Part shown: positions 33,403 to 46,155 of the stretch, in pieces
Layout: each line of letters starts with the position of its first letter
How positions within the stretch are numbered: position 1 is the stretch's first letter
The notes under the pieces: model-generated
The model's input: only the letters and a program-made list of their open reading frames with translations
What the model was told of the DNA's origin: nothing
The model's database searches: none
Translations under genes and position numbers: made by a program
Assembly: GCA_001414485.1 (NCBI GenBank)
Contig: LLEY01000104.1
Coordinates: 1-64,000, forward strand
Length of the DNA stretch: 64,000 nt
Origin: Calycina herbarum
Taxonomy: Eukaryota; Ascomycota; Leotiomycetes; Helotiales; Pezizellaceae
Direction of reading: 5' to 3'

Positions 33403-34071
33403 GAATCTGCAACCTCTCATCAACTCAAGTCACGTCAATTCATCACCATCCTAAACGAAATTCATAAAGAAACCTCTCATTAAAAAACAATTTTCTATCA
33501 AACACATCTCCCCTCATTAATCTTTTGCGCAAAAGCACGGCATGTCTAAAACCATGTAAACATCAGAGAGCACCTCATAATCTCATAGCAACTTAGAACT
33601 TCAAGAAGGAAGCCTCATCGCTCATAATAAATATGTACTGTCTGCCAACCCCATTCTGTTGGTCGTATGGAAAATAGAAAAAAAAGGAAAGATCCATGCA
33701 ATTTAAACAAACTCCATCTATCCACGATAGCATGCCAGCAAAATAGAACAATGCAAATTGGGTATTCCCCTTGCTCCATGCTTCGTTAATGTCGTTCTTA
33801 TTCGAAGAAAAAGAAATAAAAAGAATGCAATAATATGCTTCCATGATCCATTCCTCGTTGTCGCTCCAATCGAAAAAGAAGGCCGCAAAATGCACCCATG
33901 ACGCATTCATTCATTGGTATGGTGTTCGTCTCAGCCGGAAGAGATACAATAAAAAGACAGCAAACAACACGTCAACTCCCGGCCTCTCTTTCGTTCCACA
34001 TCTGTAACCTTCGGCAGGGCAATGATGCTGCAGAAGAAAGCAACTCCCTATCCGATTTCAAGCTCAACCCC
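33403..34071. other. 3' flank of the CCCH gene, no gene seen
   Basis: Probably the 3' UTR and downstream region of the minus-strand CCCH gene. Open frames of up to about 105 codons on the minus strand lack motifs and an adequate context. No transposon ends seen. Confidence 0.4.
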
Positions 34072-36679
34072 TCAATCACGCTTCAACATATTCCTCCACC
34101 TCGCCTCAACACTCGTATCCCCACAAACCAGTCCCGCAAAGCCGATCCCATCAATTCCCCAATGCTTAGCCCGAGTCGCATCAATGACCTGATAAAAGAC
34201 ACCTGGCGATCTGACCCCGGGGTATCTCTCCTTCCAGATAGCCTTGAGATGCCTTTCAATAAAAGGACAAATAGGCCTACCCTTCCAGAACGTGTGGTCC
34301 TTGACACTATCCCCCACAACTAGAGACAGCTCTCGAAGCTTGCGGAACTGGGCGATGGCATTGAAAAACATGTCGTTGTCGCCCTGAATCCAGTGCAACA
34401 TCGGGACACCGAGGTTTCTCACTCTGCAGAGGTCTTTCTCGTGGAGAGCCTCGGAAATGTGTATGAGCTGATTGGGGTCGGGATGGCGAATGAAGAGTCG
34501 ATCGAGCTTGAAGTCCATATGGATTCGTGCCTCGCCTCCAGCATTTGTTCCAAAGGCAATCTTGTAATGCGCCAGAACTATTTGGCGAGAAAGTTGACAA
34601 GTTCGTAAGAGAGGTGCTGACAAGTTGTAAGCAGCAATCCTATTTCTTGTCTCCTTTATCTTTCCAACTTTCACCTCCCAAGTATCCAATCGAACCCTAA
34701 CATCGCGCTTATGGATCAAAGCATACCTCCATATCATTTCCTTGATCTCATTAGGTAGCAGTGAAAACGAAGATAGATTCACGTTTGGTTTGAGATCACG
34801 CTTGCTGTCCAAAGCAATCAATGGAATGACGCCGCGCTCAAGATAGTTTCGGTATGTTGCGAAGATTTCTGCCCGTTGCTCCCTTCTCAGGTTGTTCTCC
34901 AACCAAGAGATCAAGGTATAGTCCGTGTCCCAAGAACCATGTCCCAAGTCGGTGGTCCTCACTCGTGGATCGTAAGGCAAGGCTTCGATGGGCTTGCAGC
35001 CGGGCTTGCAAAGAACGTCTGGAACCTTAAAGAGTTTCTCGCGGACAGGGGTTGGTCCAGAATTCTTTTGAAAGGAACCGCTTTTTTGTGTAGGTAACTT
35101 GGCGACTTCAGAGTAAGATGACTTGGCAATTTGCATTGGGGCCTTCTGTACCGCAGGGGGCTTAGCAGCTGCAGAATAAGTCCATGTGGGAGCTGTGTTT
35201 TCTTCAGAAGGATCTGACTTCCACCAATCAATTTTCTTCTTGGTCTTTCGTTTATTTTTGCTAGCCGATGGCCCTGACTTGGCAGGAAGGTTATTTGATG
35301 ATGTTTCCGTTGATGGATTGTTGTCTTCGGTGGCAGTGCCTGAATGAGTCTTGGTGACCAACCCTTTCTTCTCATGTGACGGCTCTTTTCTGAGTCTCTG
35401 GGGCCTGGGTGATTGCTGAGACGACTCGCCCTTAAATGGTCGAGCTGACGAAGCCCCATTCAATTGCTCTAACGAGTTCTCTTCTGGATATCTTTTGATA
35501 GCTTCCGGTGACCGAACGTTTGAATTTCCTGCGAGTGGCGGAGTAGAATTCAGAACAGCGCTGTTGTGCACTGGTGTATTGGAAGATCCTATGGAAAGAT
35601 GGTCCCTTGAGCCATCTACATTGAGTGCATTCACGACATCTTGTAGAACAACATTCTGGGGTTTGGTAGTAAACTGATTCTCGAAAGGTCTTGTTGAAAT
35701 TTGCTTGAAACCATTGTCCTTTGACTCCTGAAGTTTTTGTGGATGGAGAACATGCGAATATTTACACGCTCTTTCATGTCTACACCAGCCCGTACGGGAG
35801 TAAAAATGGCACACACCCTTAGAAAAATTAGACCGCGAGGAACTTGGCTCGGCGGTGTGCGGTTGAGGAAAACTTCGACTGCCAGACTCTTGAAAAGGAG
35901 AATCCATCTTAGAATTCTGAGAAGGTGCATGCTTGTGGACCTGTGCTGGGATTGAGGTTATATCAATGGGTGTTGAAGTCTCTTGTCTGGTGTCTCGTGA
36001 ACCTCTCATAAACGCAGTGTCAGGGGTCTGCGAGAATTCCCGCCTAAAGTCCTTTGAGCCTCCTTCAACATTCTCTCCCTGAGGCTTTTGTGGATTTGGT
36101 TGGTCGACATGGCGATAGACACACCCAGGTGTTTTGCATTGACCAAACTTAGAGTATTGCTGACACTTCTTGTTGACTCGTTTGGGGTTGAGAGGCTTGT
36201 CAGAAAATTTATTTGGTTGTTCAACCGGCGCTGATGATGGTTGTGGACTGGAGACATTTGACCTCTCATCCTTCTTGGAAGCTTCGCCGACTTGGTTGGG
36301 TTGTGGAGACTTGGGTGCTTTTCGAAGTGGGGAAGCATCTTCATTTGGGTTTACCGGAGGCATACCGAGTTGTCGTTTTGCCAACCTTCTTTCCTCGCTA
36401 TCCTTTCTTTTCATTGCGATGGCCGCTTCCCTGAGGGCTGAGTTGTGGTAGTATGGACACTCGATACCTTGGAGCAGACGGGAACATCCGAATCCTCGAA
36501 GAATCCAGCCACTATTATACTGTTTGCATCCCTTCTTTGGGCGAGACGTAGATGGTGCAGGGTCAGCGGTGGTTGTCAGAAGCCTGTTATAAAGTTAGAA
36601 GTTAGGACGGCGCTTGCTGGAAAGTCAAAACTTACGAACTTTGCCCAGAAGGATGCGCTTGAATCTCTTCGGGCGGCAT
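34072..36679 (-). CDS. CCCH zinc-finger protein with C-terminal 2EXR-like domain
   Basis: A 44-nt first exon (36679-36636) and a 52-nt intron lead to exon 36583-34072, giving 851 aa. Three CCCH candidates are visible: an atypical one (C34, C48, C57, H61), C155-C164-C169-H173 (CQQYSKFGQCKTPGCVYRH), and C273-C282-C288-H292 (CHFYSRTGWCRHERACKYSH). Between and after them are long disordered Ser/Pro/Lys-rich stretches, including KNKRKTKKKIDWW. The C-terminal part (from about 590) begins FSLLPNEIKEMIWRYAL, the start of the fungal 2EXR domain, followed by LLRTCQLSRQIV. CCCH fingers usually bind RNA. The role of 2EXR is unknown. I infer a cytoplasmic or nuclear RNA-associated regulator. Confidence 0.88.
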
Positions 36680-37356
36680 GATGTCAGAAAACTGCCAGGC
36701 AGTCTTGACGCTATGGAGGAAGGTTTCAGACGTGTGGAAACCAGATCAAAGTCGAGACCAAGACGCGGTTGTGGTTATGGTTGTGGATGTGGTTGTGGTT
36801 GTGGTTGAGCTTGAGTCGGCGTCAGTTTCAATGCCATACAAAAATGGCAAACTTAGGCCTTTTGTAACCGAAAATACCAGGCATTCGCGCTAGTCTTTCG
36901 GCTATTGCTGGCTGGATTTTAGGTATTGTCGCAATGAAATCAGGCTCCGACTTGACTTCCTATTGTTCGGCCGCTAGTGGTGCACAAGGGTTGCAGACAA
37001 ACCATAGTATTTCTAAGCTGAAGCATCAAAACTTTCTTCTGCTTGAACACTGCAGCTATCCGCGCAGAGGTTTGAAGTAGTTGGGAAACAAAGAGCAGCC
37101 TACGCAGGACATTCTAGCGTGAACTGTAAGTTATGAGGGGGATGTTAAAAGTAGCGTACGTGACGTTATTAAGTTTACAGGTTTTCACTTTAGCAAATCC
37201 CCTACATAGATGAGTAGATTAGCATTGAATTACAAGCTAGCTGAATCAAAAGGAAATATATACTTGCAAAGCTGTTTTCTTGGACAATGTCAGGGAATGA
37301 CCCTTTTAGTTAAATGCCCCTGTTCTATTATAAAAAACCTATGGTACATGTGCTTT
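36680..37356. other. Intergenic between CCCH gene and CCT5, with a GT-rich repeat
   Basis: The promoter side of the CCCH gene and 3' side of CCT5 (both minus). Apart from the TGTGGT tract nothing is recognisable. Confidence 0.4.
36767..36806 (+). repeat. Degenerate (GGTTGT)n tract
   Basis: About seven units of GGTTGT/GGATGT in tandem, close upstream of the CCCH gene start (about 90 bp). It reads as ACAACC repeats on the gene strand and could be in its leader or core promoter. Confidence 0.75.
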
Positions 37357-39214
37357 TCAGAATTCGTTTTCATCGCTCCCAGCGATGATGACATTATTGA
37401 CCTTCAGTACCATGCGACAAAGTTGGGTTGCCAGCATCAACTGCTGTCTCTTCCCAATCAACGGATCAATGACAAATGCATCTTTCATGTCATTGCTTCC
37501 AGTTTGCATACAGTCCACTCCCAGTCTGGTGTTCTTCTCGGTAACTTGTCGGCTTTTGATACTGGCAAGGGTCTCGATGGGTGATAATCCAGAATTCTCA
37601 GCGAGGGCCATTGGGACGGCATCAAGAGCATCCGCAAATGCTCTCATCGCGTACTGCTCAAGGCCTGGCGATTTGACAGCAGCATCTTCTACGGCAAGGG
37701 AGCATGCAATTTCTGCAGCACCACCACCATAGACGACACGGTTATCCCGAACAAGATTTCGGACAACGCAAAGAGCATCGTGAAGAGAACGCTTGGCCTC
37801 ATCGATGATCTAAAGAATAATGTAAGCAGATTTCATTCGTGGTTGAGAGAAGATATAATTACCATTTTGTTGCTGCCTCTGACGAAAATCGTGACAGCTC
37901 TTGTGTTTGCGCACTCCTCAATCACCAACATCTTTTCTCTTGTCGTACCAAAGCTCATCTCTCTCACGACTCCGGCCTTGCCAAGTTTTGCTGCTGACAA
38001 GTCCTCGAATCTGGGTACTATCCGACCGTTGGTTGCAATAGCAATCAGCTCAATTTCTGGTCCTCCTACCCATCTGACGGCGGGTAGTTTGTTTTGGAGC
38101 AGGAGATGGTTTGCCTCGTCATCGAAACCCCACTGACAAATGACAAGATTTGCGCCGGTATCCTTGATCTGCTTAATCATCTCCTCAAACTTCTCCTTCT
38201 CGTAGTTCTGTAATTTCTTGAACTCCTCCACACTTGTAATATCCAACTTGTGCTTGGTCTTTGGCTTCGGTGGCTCGAAGGCGCATGTCAAGATAGCAAT
38301 CTTGGCATCTCGAACCTCGCTCGGCATCTGTGGGTGGGAGAAGTCCTTGTCGACAATTACACCCTGGATGAGTAGAGAATCCTCGAGTGATCCTCCAACC
38401 TTTCCATCAACCTTGATCAAATCGAAATCGACATCTTTGCGTTCAAGATCCGCGACGGAAAGAATAGCATCCACTGCGATGTTTGCAAACTGGTCGTGGG
38501 CTTTGGAAACGATCTTGCTTCCTAAACTCGTTCTTGAGACCTTGACCAAGTTCTCTTTGTGTGTTTTGGTAAACTCGATAGTATCCGCGATCCTCTCCAA
38601 CTCTGCAACTGCAATATCACAAGCCTGATCGTAACCATCTGCTATTCGGATTGGGTGGATTCCCTTGTCGATGAGTTCCGCAGCCTGTTCCAATAATGCA
38701 CCTGCCAAAACCACCACACCCGTTGTGCCATCCCCAATCTCGTCGTCTTGTGATTTCGAGAGCTCTACAAGGAGCTTTGCCACATGGTTCGAAATCTCCA
38801 TCTGTCCCAGAATGGTGGCGCCATCGTTTGTGACTGTGATGTCTCCGTCTGAGGAAATGAGGATCTTATCGAGTCCGCGGGGTCCTAATGAGGTCTTGAC
38901 AATATTGGCTACTGTTCGGGCGGCGAGGATATGTGCCTTGACGGCTTCGTTTCCGTGTTGACGCTTCTTCTTTCCTTGACTGCAAAGGAGTTAATGATGG
39001 AGAGCCCTTGGGAGAGGGGTACTTCTTACTCTCTAACCACGATGAATGGCCGTCCTTGTTCGTCCTTGATGACCGAAGCTGTAGCAGATACTTGTTAGCA
39101 TACAAGGCCCACCTCCAGTTACTTTTATTGCATACCCTGGGACATATCAATATCTACAAGGCATCAGTTAGCTTGGTCACCAAAGTCCTTGGTCAGGTAC
39201 TCACTCATCGCCAT
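37357..39214 (-). CDS. CCT5: Chaperonin TRiC/CCT subunit epsilon
   Basis: Five exons: 39214-39205 (10 nt), 39153-39136 (18 nt), 39078-39030, 38979-37863 and 37809-37357, giving 548 aa, the usual CCT5 length. Group II chaperonin motifs are present: [30 protein letters not shown] (ATP site, about 108-119), and [11 protein letters not shown] near the C-terminus. The assignment to epsilon rests on the QGKKKRQHG stretch before the equatorial domain, [12 protein letters not shown], and [12 protein letters not shown] in the apical domain. CCT folds actin, tubulin and WD-repeat proteins in the cytosol as an eight-subunit double ring. The short first exons are needed to reach the conserved N-terminus (MSQ...[18 protein letters not shown]). 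Confidence 0.97.
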
Positions 39215-41416
39215 GTTGGGAGAAAATGAAGGTGGTCGTAGCTCGTAAACAAGTCGTTATGCACCCCAACAAATTAAAAGGGCTTGACAAGAAAATTAGG
39301 TGGTCTTGTATAGCTTCTATGTCATTAACGCGGTCAACTATTCAGTCGCGTTGGAAAGCTTTTGCTTCGAAATTATTGGCGGCCTAAGGCAACAATATCT
39401 GTGGAAAATATCACGTTACCACCGCCCCTTCTTTCCTCTCCTCCTGGAATCAACAATCAAGGGTACTACTTACAAAAAGCTGGCTCTGGAGATTTACCCC
39501 AACCCCATTTCTTCTTGCCTTTCAGGTCATAGGGGGCTTATCGCCGGGGGGGGGGGGCGCACTCGAAGAGGTAGTCTGATGCGGTGAGAGAAAGACTCAG
39601 AATTCGAGCCGCTAGGCTATTCTCTTCCTTTTACGTGAGTGAAAGGTTACTGGAACTTATGAAACCTTTGAAGGCTTAATGTGAGAGCCTCGGTCACCGT
39701 TTCAAGGATAGCCACCCAATACGGAGCAGTCGAAGGTCTTCCTCAAAGGTCCTGGATACTCGTACAACGATGATTGAATTTCTTGCTTGTGGAGAGAGTG
39801 AACTCAGTCGTTCTAGGCATAGATATCTTCAAAATTAGGCTAATCGTCTAATTTTGTGATCATGACAGCGGATGGCCGGGGGTATACTCTGGCTGAATTT
39901 GCTAACGTCTCGGGCTGCAAATACTTGCGGGCATCAAATTACATGTCTTCGCTACCTAGTAAGAGTCCTTGCCATTATTCCTCGTACTCTGTTTAAAATT
40001 TACTAAACGATAATATTCCAGCAGGTCTGGCACAATTAAGTCAATCTGACAGAAAAGATGTTATGTTAGAAATATTCTTGTATGTCTTATTATTTTATTG
40101 ACTTTCAGTATAATATATTTTCTCGGGTGTCAAGGAACGGTGACAGAGACTCTTACAAATGAACGAAGTACTGGACCATGGCTGTTCTTCATTGCAATGA
40201 AGACATCTTTCGTCGAGGCCTTGTTTGAGGTTTTTTGTATATCTGGTCGCGCCATTGCGGATTTGCCTATGTCATCTTCGGGCCATCTTTCAGGTTTCTC
40301 TTTCTATTCCATTATGAACTACGACTTTTATTTCTCCGTCAATACCTTAAATGGAGAGTGACCGGGGATGCAGGGTGCTTGAGAAAGTAGAAAATTGGAG
40401 GGATTGATAGAGGTTAGGTACTTTGGGGATGGCGGGGAAACTCGATGCCCCAACTTTGGTCGTGAGTAGATAGTCTGAAGCCTCGAAGCTAATTATTCCT
40501 CAATTTTCTTATTTATATGTCATAGGTTCCAGCCTATTTGTCGAGGAAGAATCTTTTGTTTGCATTCTTGCTAACAATTGCGATCTTATAGTTTGGTAGG
40601 GAATGTGTTCTTGTTTTCTACGAATTGACAACCTTGTAAGCAAGTGGTTCAAGAGCAATATGTTCTCCATCTGGCTTGGAACTCACGCTCTTGTCGTTCC
40701 TCGGTGTCGAGTACTTGCACATCTCACGGAGGCAGTTGCGAGAGGAAGATGGGGCTGGGTCATTTTTCTAGATAGGTAACATGGATGTGGTGGGTTGAGC
40801 TGAGAGGGAAGGAGAGTCCCCTCACCCGCCAACACACACGATTCGCGAGAGCAAGGTCGAGTCCCGTCGTGGTCGGGTTTCCAGAGACCGAGTTTGAAAG
40901 GTCGTCGTTGGATTAGCGCTGAGTGTAAACCCCATTTTCTCGCTCTCTCCTTTTTGGAAGGAAACTAGTGCGCTCTGCCTTGGGCGCTCAGAGTCTCCCG
41001 TCGTCCGCTGCGTGCGGGCTTCGATGAACTACCAACAAGACAAGGCCGCTTGTAGCTTTTGCTTCAAGGGATCATGATCTCATTTTCGACATCTTGATCG
41101 ATGTTCCTGTATACAGGCCGTTTCAAGTATAGGCATTTGACAGCAATTTGCGTGATCAGTTCATTTTGTGGGGTAAATGTGCCGATTGGCTACTAACATT
41201 CAAAAATGAGGCTATATTTACTGCCTCATCAGTTTTTCCACAACGGAGAAATCATGGGGTCGTTAAAACTTGTAGTATTGCAAAACTAAATTTCTGGGGC
41301 TGTGTTAGATTAAATACCCAAGTAATTCCGACTGCGACTGCGAGTTTCTCTGTGTTGTTTCGTTGCGCTTATACCTTGCGTTCCATCTCTTAGCTTCTCA
41401 ACGTACTATTATAATC
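39215..41416. other. Long divergent intergenic region, no gene supported
   Basis: 2.2 kb between CCT5 (minus) and the rhamnogalacturonase gene (plus). It holds a G12 run (39546-39557) and an open frame at 40098-40361 without recognisable features. A tRNA-like T-arm string (GGTCGAGTCCC near 40855) lacks the rest of a cloverleaf. No transposon signature found. Confidence 0.4.
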
Positions 41417-43158
41417 ATGAGGGTCAATACAATACTTTGCGGTGTTGCTTTTCTTTCGGCTTTGGTGACTGCACAATTATCGGGACGAGTTGGACCGACT
41501 ACTACTCGCGAAGCCAAGAGAGCGACGAAAGTTTGCAGCGTTCTCAGTTACGGGGGTGTTGCAAGCAAAACCTCCGACATTGGACCACCATTAGCATCCG
41601 CATTTGCGGCTTGCAAGAATGGAGGAACCGGTAAGCCATATCAAACCATCAATACCATCTACACGACTAACTGGTTGCAGTTTATGTACCACCCGGTGAT
41701 TATGGAATGAGTACCTGGGTTACCATGACTGGAGGGAAAGCTTTTGCTCTTCAACTTGATGGTATCATTTACAGGACCGGGTACATGAACATATCATCTT
41801 TCGATTTGAGATGGCATTGCTAATAATGGATGAAGAACTGCTGGAGGCCACATGATCATAGTTGAGAAAGGGGCCGATTTCGAGTTTTATAGTAGTACAT
41901 CCAAAGGAGCTGTCCAAGGCAATGGGTACACATTCCATGCGCGTAACGTCCCCCATTCCACTTCCTTCTGTTTTGTCAAGCTCATATTTTTCAGAGGATA
42001 CATACGGACCTCGTATTCTCAGACTTGTTGGAACAAAAGACTTCTCAGTCCATGATATCACATTTGTTGATTGTTAGTATCCCTTTTGAAAAGCCTGGCT
42101 CAAGCTAACCATAGAATAGCTCCTGCGTTCCATTTTGTCATGGACAACTCAAGTAACGGGGAGGTCTATAATATGATCATTCGAGGGGGCAACAGGGGTG
42201 GACTTGACGGTATCAACATATGGGGAAGCAATATTCACGTTCATGATGTGGAAGTTTCCAACAAAGATGAATGCGTGACTGTGAAAAGTCCTGCTAACAA
42301 CATTTTGATCGAAAATATCAATTGTAACTGGAGTGGTGGGTGTGCAATGGGATCTTTGGGGGCAAATACTCGTAAGTCTTCCCCCTTACCCCTCTCGGGA
42401 ATATTGTAGAACTTGAACATCTAACCGACACCCTCCAGAGATTTCCAACATTCTCTACCGAAATATCTATACATGGCAATCAAACCAAATGTATATGATA
42501 AAATCAAATGGCGGAAGTGGAAGCGTCACAAACTGCCAGTTCAACAACTTCATTGGCCACACCAACGCCTACAGTCTAAACCTCAATGCCTTTTGGTCCT
42601 CAATGTACGTAAACCTCCCTCTAAAGTACCTCTTTAAGTCTCATTCATCACCTATCCTCATTTGCAAACCTCCATAACAGGACAAAAGCGGACGGCAACG
42701 GCGTCTCCTACAAAAACATCAGCTTCAGCAATTGGCGAGGCACAGCCATGAACGGCGTCCAGAGAGCCCCAATCCAAGTCCTCTGTCCCAGCAGCGTTCC
42801 TTGTACAGATATCAAAATCAATGATTTCTCCATGTGGACTGAAGCGGGAAGTTCGATACTTTATAAGTGTGAGAATAGTTTTGGGTCGGGGGCTTGCCTT
42901 GGGAGTGGCAGTGGGGCTTATACTAAAACTGTTACTATTGGTTCCGCGCCGTAAGTCTTCCTTTTTTATGCGGAGGAATACTTCAGGGGAGGGAGGTTAG
43001 GGAAGTTTGGGCTAATGAATAGTAGAACAAATTATGCGGCTCCTACTATGCCGGGACAGTTGAATGCCCTGGCTATTACGGCTAGTATACCGATTCCTAC
43101 TATTCCTACTACTTTCTTTCCTGGCAAAGTGCCTGCTAGTACACTTCTTGGACATTAA
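41417..43158 (+). CDS. Secreted GH28 rhamnogalacturonan hydrolase-like enzyme
   Basis: Eight exons: 41417-41630, 41681-41780, 41836-41942, 41995-42072, 42120-42371, 42439-42604, 42681-42950 and 43026-43158, giving about 439 aa. Every junction keeps frame with GT-AG borders. The last acceptor has a 3-nt alternative. The signal peptide ends about residue 19 (VTAQ). The right-handed beta-helix shows [24 protein letters not shown] in part, [25 protein letters not shown] and GGCAMGSLG. The DECVTVK and GGCAMGSLG forms are those of rhamnogalacturonases rather than polygalacturonases (NTD, DD, GHG). It should cleave the rhamnogalacturonan I backbone of pectin. Start: ATG at 41417, because an upstream in-frame ATG at 41363 would bury the signal peptide. 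Confidence 0.92.
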
Positions 43159-44492
43159 GTCTTGTAAGAATGGTCATTGGAATCATCTGGTAGCGCGAGG
43201 AGTTCCACGGAGGGAGTGGTTGGATTGATGGGTGATACTGAGTGTTTTTCTGTATATGTTTTGCCCTTTTTGCTTGCAGATATTTTGCCTACATGAGTAG
43301 TCACTCTCGATAAATTGCCACTACCGTTTTGCTTACATGTTCTTTCCTTCTATATTCGATCTTCTCGTGTTGGACCCCATTTGAATATGCACAAAACATG
43401 CTTGCTGTGTTAATTCCAGGTACAGTGCCTAGTGGTGAGAGCGCGTTGGAAATTCTCAATATAATTATTGATTTTGCTTTCGAAGTCCTGGTTGGTTGAA
43501 GTTTGTAGATGGTATGCTTTCTGTATAATTGGTCAATTTGAGTACTCAATTGAATTAAGTAATTCGTCTGTTACTTTCAGGTAATTATAAAAATTAAGGA
43601 TGTTTAAGGTTAAGTAAAGTCTAGAGGCTGTTAAAACTATATAGCACAAAGTAAGAGAAACGGGCTTTCTTCCGAGTACACCTGCCTTATTAACATATTA
43701 ACAACGTGTTCGAGGCGTTCTAGGACAATTTAGAAGGATTGCTTGAAAAGGTTTAGAAGAATGAGAAAGGGGATTTTTCGATTGCCCTAAACCCTTCGGA
43801 CAATATCCGTGTTTGTTCCATGATATCTGAAGTAATGGGGGATGAGGTGTTCTCGAAGCAAAGCCCGGGCATCTTACTTCTCTAAATCGAATTTGGATAT
43901 CTAATATGATTAAATTAAGTAATAGAAGTTTAGTACTCCTTAGGAGTGGATAGTATAAGGTACTTATTTAGATGTTATTCATTTAATGTAGATAATTCAA
44001 GACGTCTAGAACACTTAAACTGAGTATAGGTAGTTCATATCTCGCAAATGGTTGGAATGCAATTGCAGAATTGGTCAATTACGGAACTGCCATTGAATTC
44101 CACTTTGGCTCTGTTTGGTTCATGGGAACAAAATACCACCAGCAACATCGCACTTCGCTTATGGATGCCCAAAGTACTTTCTATCACCCGAATCTGACTA
44201 TCTGACCGTCTAAATCTATCCCAATGTATAGTACATTATAAACATCCACTCCATCAAAAATACATGGAATTTTTCACAATCTAGTTACGTTAGTTGAAGT
44301 TGTTACACAAAGTTGGGGACACATACTTAGCTCTCGTCTCCGCGTTCTTCTTCACAACTTCACTCTCCTCATCCAGTTCCCAATATTTATTCCCGGCAAT
44401 TTGTTTCGGCTGTGGTAAGAACTCCAAATAAGGAGCTGTGGTATATAAATCAAGTTGTACATCTGTAGTTCATCAGCCTCCTGCTCTCTGGT
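43159..44492. other. Convergent intergenic, no gene seen
   Basis: 1.3 kb between the rhamnogalacturonase and monooxygenase genes, which end toward each other. It is AT-rich in places (43550-44050), with no open frame carrying a motif. The tract around 43860-44050 has somewhat fewer CA/TG dinucleotides than gene regions. No transposon domain could be read, so an old degraded insertion is possible but unproven. Confidence 0.4.
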
Positions 44493-46155
44493 TCACTTTC
44501 TTCTCATTTGTGAATTTGGTTTCGGCTTACTAGTGAACTGCTCCGCATTCATATGTGGTAAATAAAGGAATCGTATGGTGTGTCTCAAAGTTGCGAGTGC
44601 ATCATCTCTTGTTACCATTCCCGAGAGTTTGACGAACATCTTTGCTCTTCGAAAACGGAGGTCTTGGTATGCCTTAAGAGTGGTGGTAAGTTGAGATGCG
44701 GTTGGATGGGGGCTGGTTTTGAGAAGGGATAAGAGACAGTTTGTTAGTGTTGCGGCGCTTTCGATTGCTTCTGTAAAGAGAGCTTTGTTAGTCTTCCAAG
44801 AACGAGTAATGTGGGGGATATGAGTATCTTACGGTTTCCACCTTGTCCCATCTAATTTCAAATTAGTACTCGAACGTTGGAAATCATCTCGAAGAGCACT
44901 CACATTAGGCGTCATCTTATGAATACTATCCCCAACACAAACGACCCTCCCCCAACTCCAAAACTCATGATTCGCCTCCTCAAGTGGCAAATAAGAAATA
45001 GAAGTAGTAGTCTTCACCAAGTCCTTCAGGGTAATCTTATCCGTGAAGTGGAAGTCTCCATACTCCGCAACTTGTTTTTCCATATCTTCTTTGGTGTATC
45101 GAGGAATGTCTTTGCCGAAGTACTTCTTGTCTAGCTTTGAGAAAAAGAACCATTGCGGGAGACCATATTTGGAAACGAACGTTAGAGAGGATCTGTTGAT
45201 GTCGGAGGAGGTGTGGCCGTCTCCGGGGGAGAGGGAGGAGGCGAATGTTGATATTCCGAAGATGGCGTTGTATTCTGCTGATACTTCTGAGGCCCGGTCA
45301 GTACTTATTTCGTCATCTCCATGATTGATGACTTGATCCTCCCCTTTCTTCTGGAAAAGGATCGAGTAAGTTCAACCCCTTTAAAGACCCAAATCCCGAC
45401 ATGTTCTCCGATTCTTCGAGCGAAATCCGAGAAAGCAGAATTGAATCTTTCCAAACTTTTCATAAACAAAAAAAACTTACTATTCAAATCCTTCTTCATC
45501 AACCCCGGAGCCTCCTCCTCAGCAATCCTCTGCATCTCCTGTCTCGTCCGACTATGCACTCCATCAACCCCCACAACAAGATCGCCCACAAACTCGCTCC
45601 CATCCTGACACTTAACCCTAACCTTATTCTTCCCGTGCTCAAAAGAAAGAACCTTCTTATTCAAAAGAATCTTAGACTTATCCTCCAACTGCTCATAAAG
45701 ACTACTCAAAAACATTCTTCTCTCCGCAATTCCCAATGGGTAGCCCAATCTGATAATCAATCAGCCAAGTCCCCACTTCACGTCCACCACCAAAACCAAA
45801 ACCAAAAATAAGGACACAACACAAAAGAATGTTTGGATAAGACTTGCCTATCCTCAACCAACGTTGGCCAATCCTGACGATTAACCAAAGTCCCATCACT
45901 CTTCCTTCGATACTGCACCGCCATCCTCGTAAGAAACTTCTTCATCTGGTCCAAAACCCCAAGTTGATCCAAAATCCTCGATCCATTAGGCATAAGTACT
46001 ATCCCGGCTCCCAACTGCGGTGAAAGCGTATCTCTTGCTTCGAGTAGTATGTAATTTATCTTTGCTTGCGAGAGCATATGGGCCATTGTTAGGCCGGCCA
46101 CGGATCCGCCAACCAGGATGGCGCAGAATTCTCGGGTTTTGGCTGGTTTGGACAT
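44493..46155 (-). CDS. FAD-dependent monooxygenase (PF01494 type)
   Basis: Five exons: 46155-45848, 45749-45481, 45286-44904, 44851-44833 (19 nt) and 44770-44493, giving 418 aa. The flavoprotein hydroxylase motifs are complete: the dinucleotide-binding VGGSVAGL (15-22), the DG motif VGVDGVHSRTRQ (about 161-172) and the GD motif [22 protein letters not shown], whose second half is built from the 19-nt exon. Relatives include salicylate hydroxylases and PaxM-type epoxidases of meroterpenoid pathways. The substrate cannot be told here. Intron 1 uses a GC-AG pair (GCAAGT donor). Intron 2 (about 194 nt) is the least certain: it joins KKDLN to VSAEYNAIFGIS. No signal peptide was seen. A hydrophobic C-terminal half helix (RFLYLP) follows FRRAKMFVKLSG. 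Confidence 0.88.

Noticed and set aside
40098..40361. An 87-codon open frame as a gene
   Set aside because: No motif, no promoter context, no intron or family similarity that I can see.
40845..40875. A tRNA gene suggested by GGTCGAGTCCC
   Set aside because: No matching acceptor stem, D-arm or anticodon arm can be folded around it.
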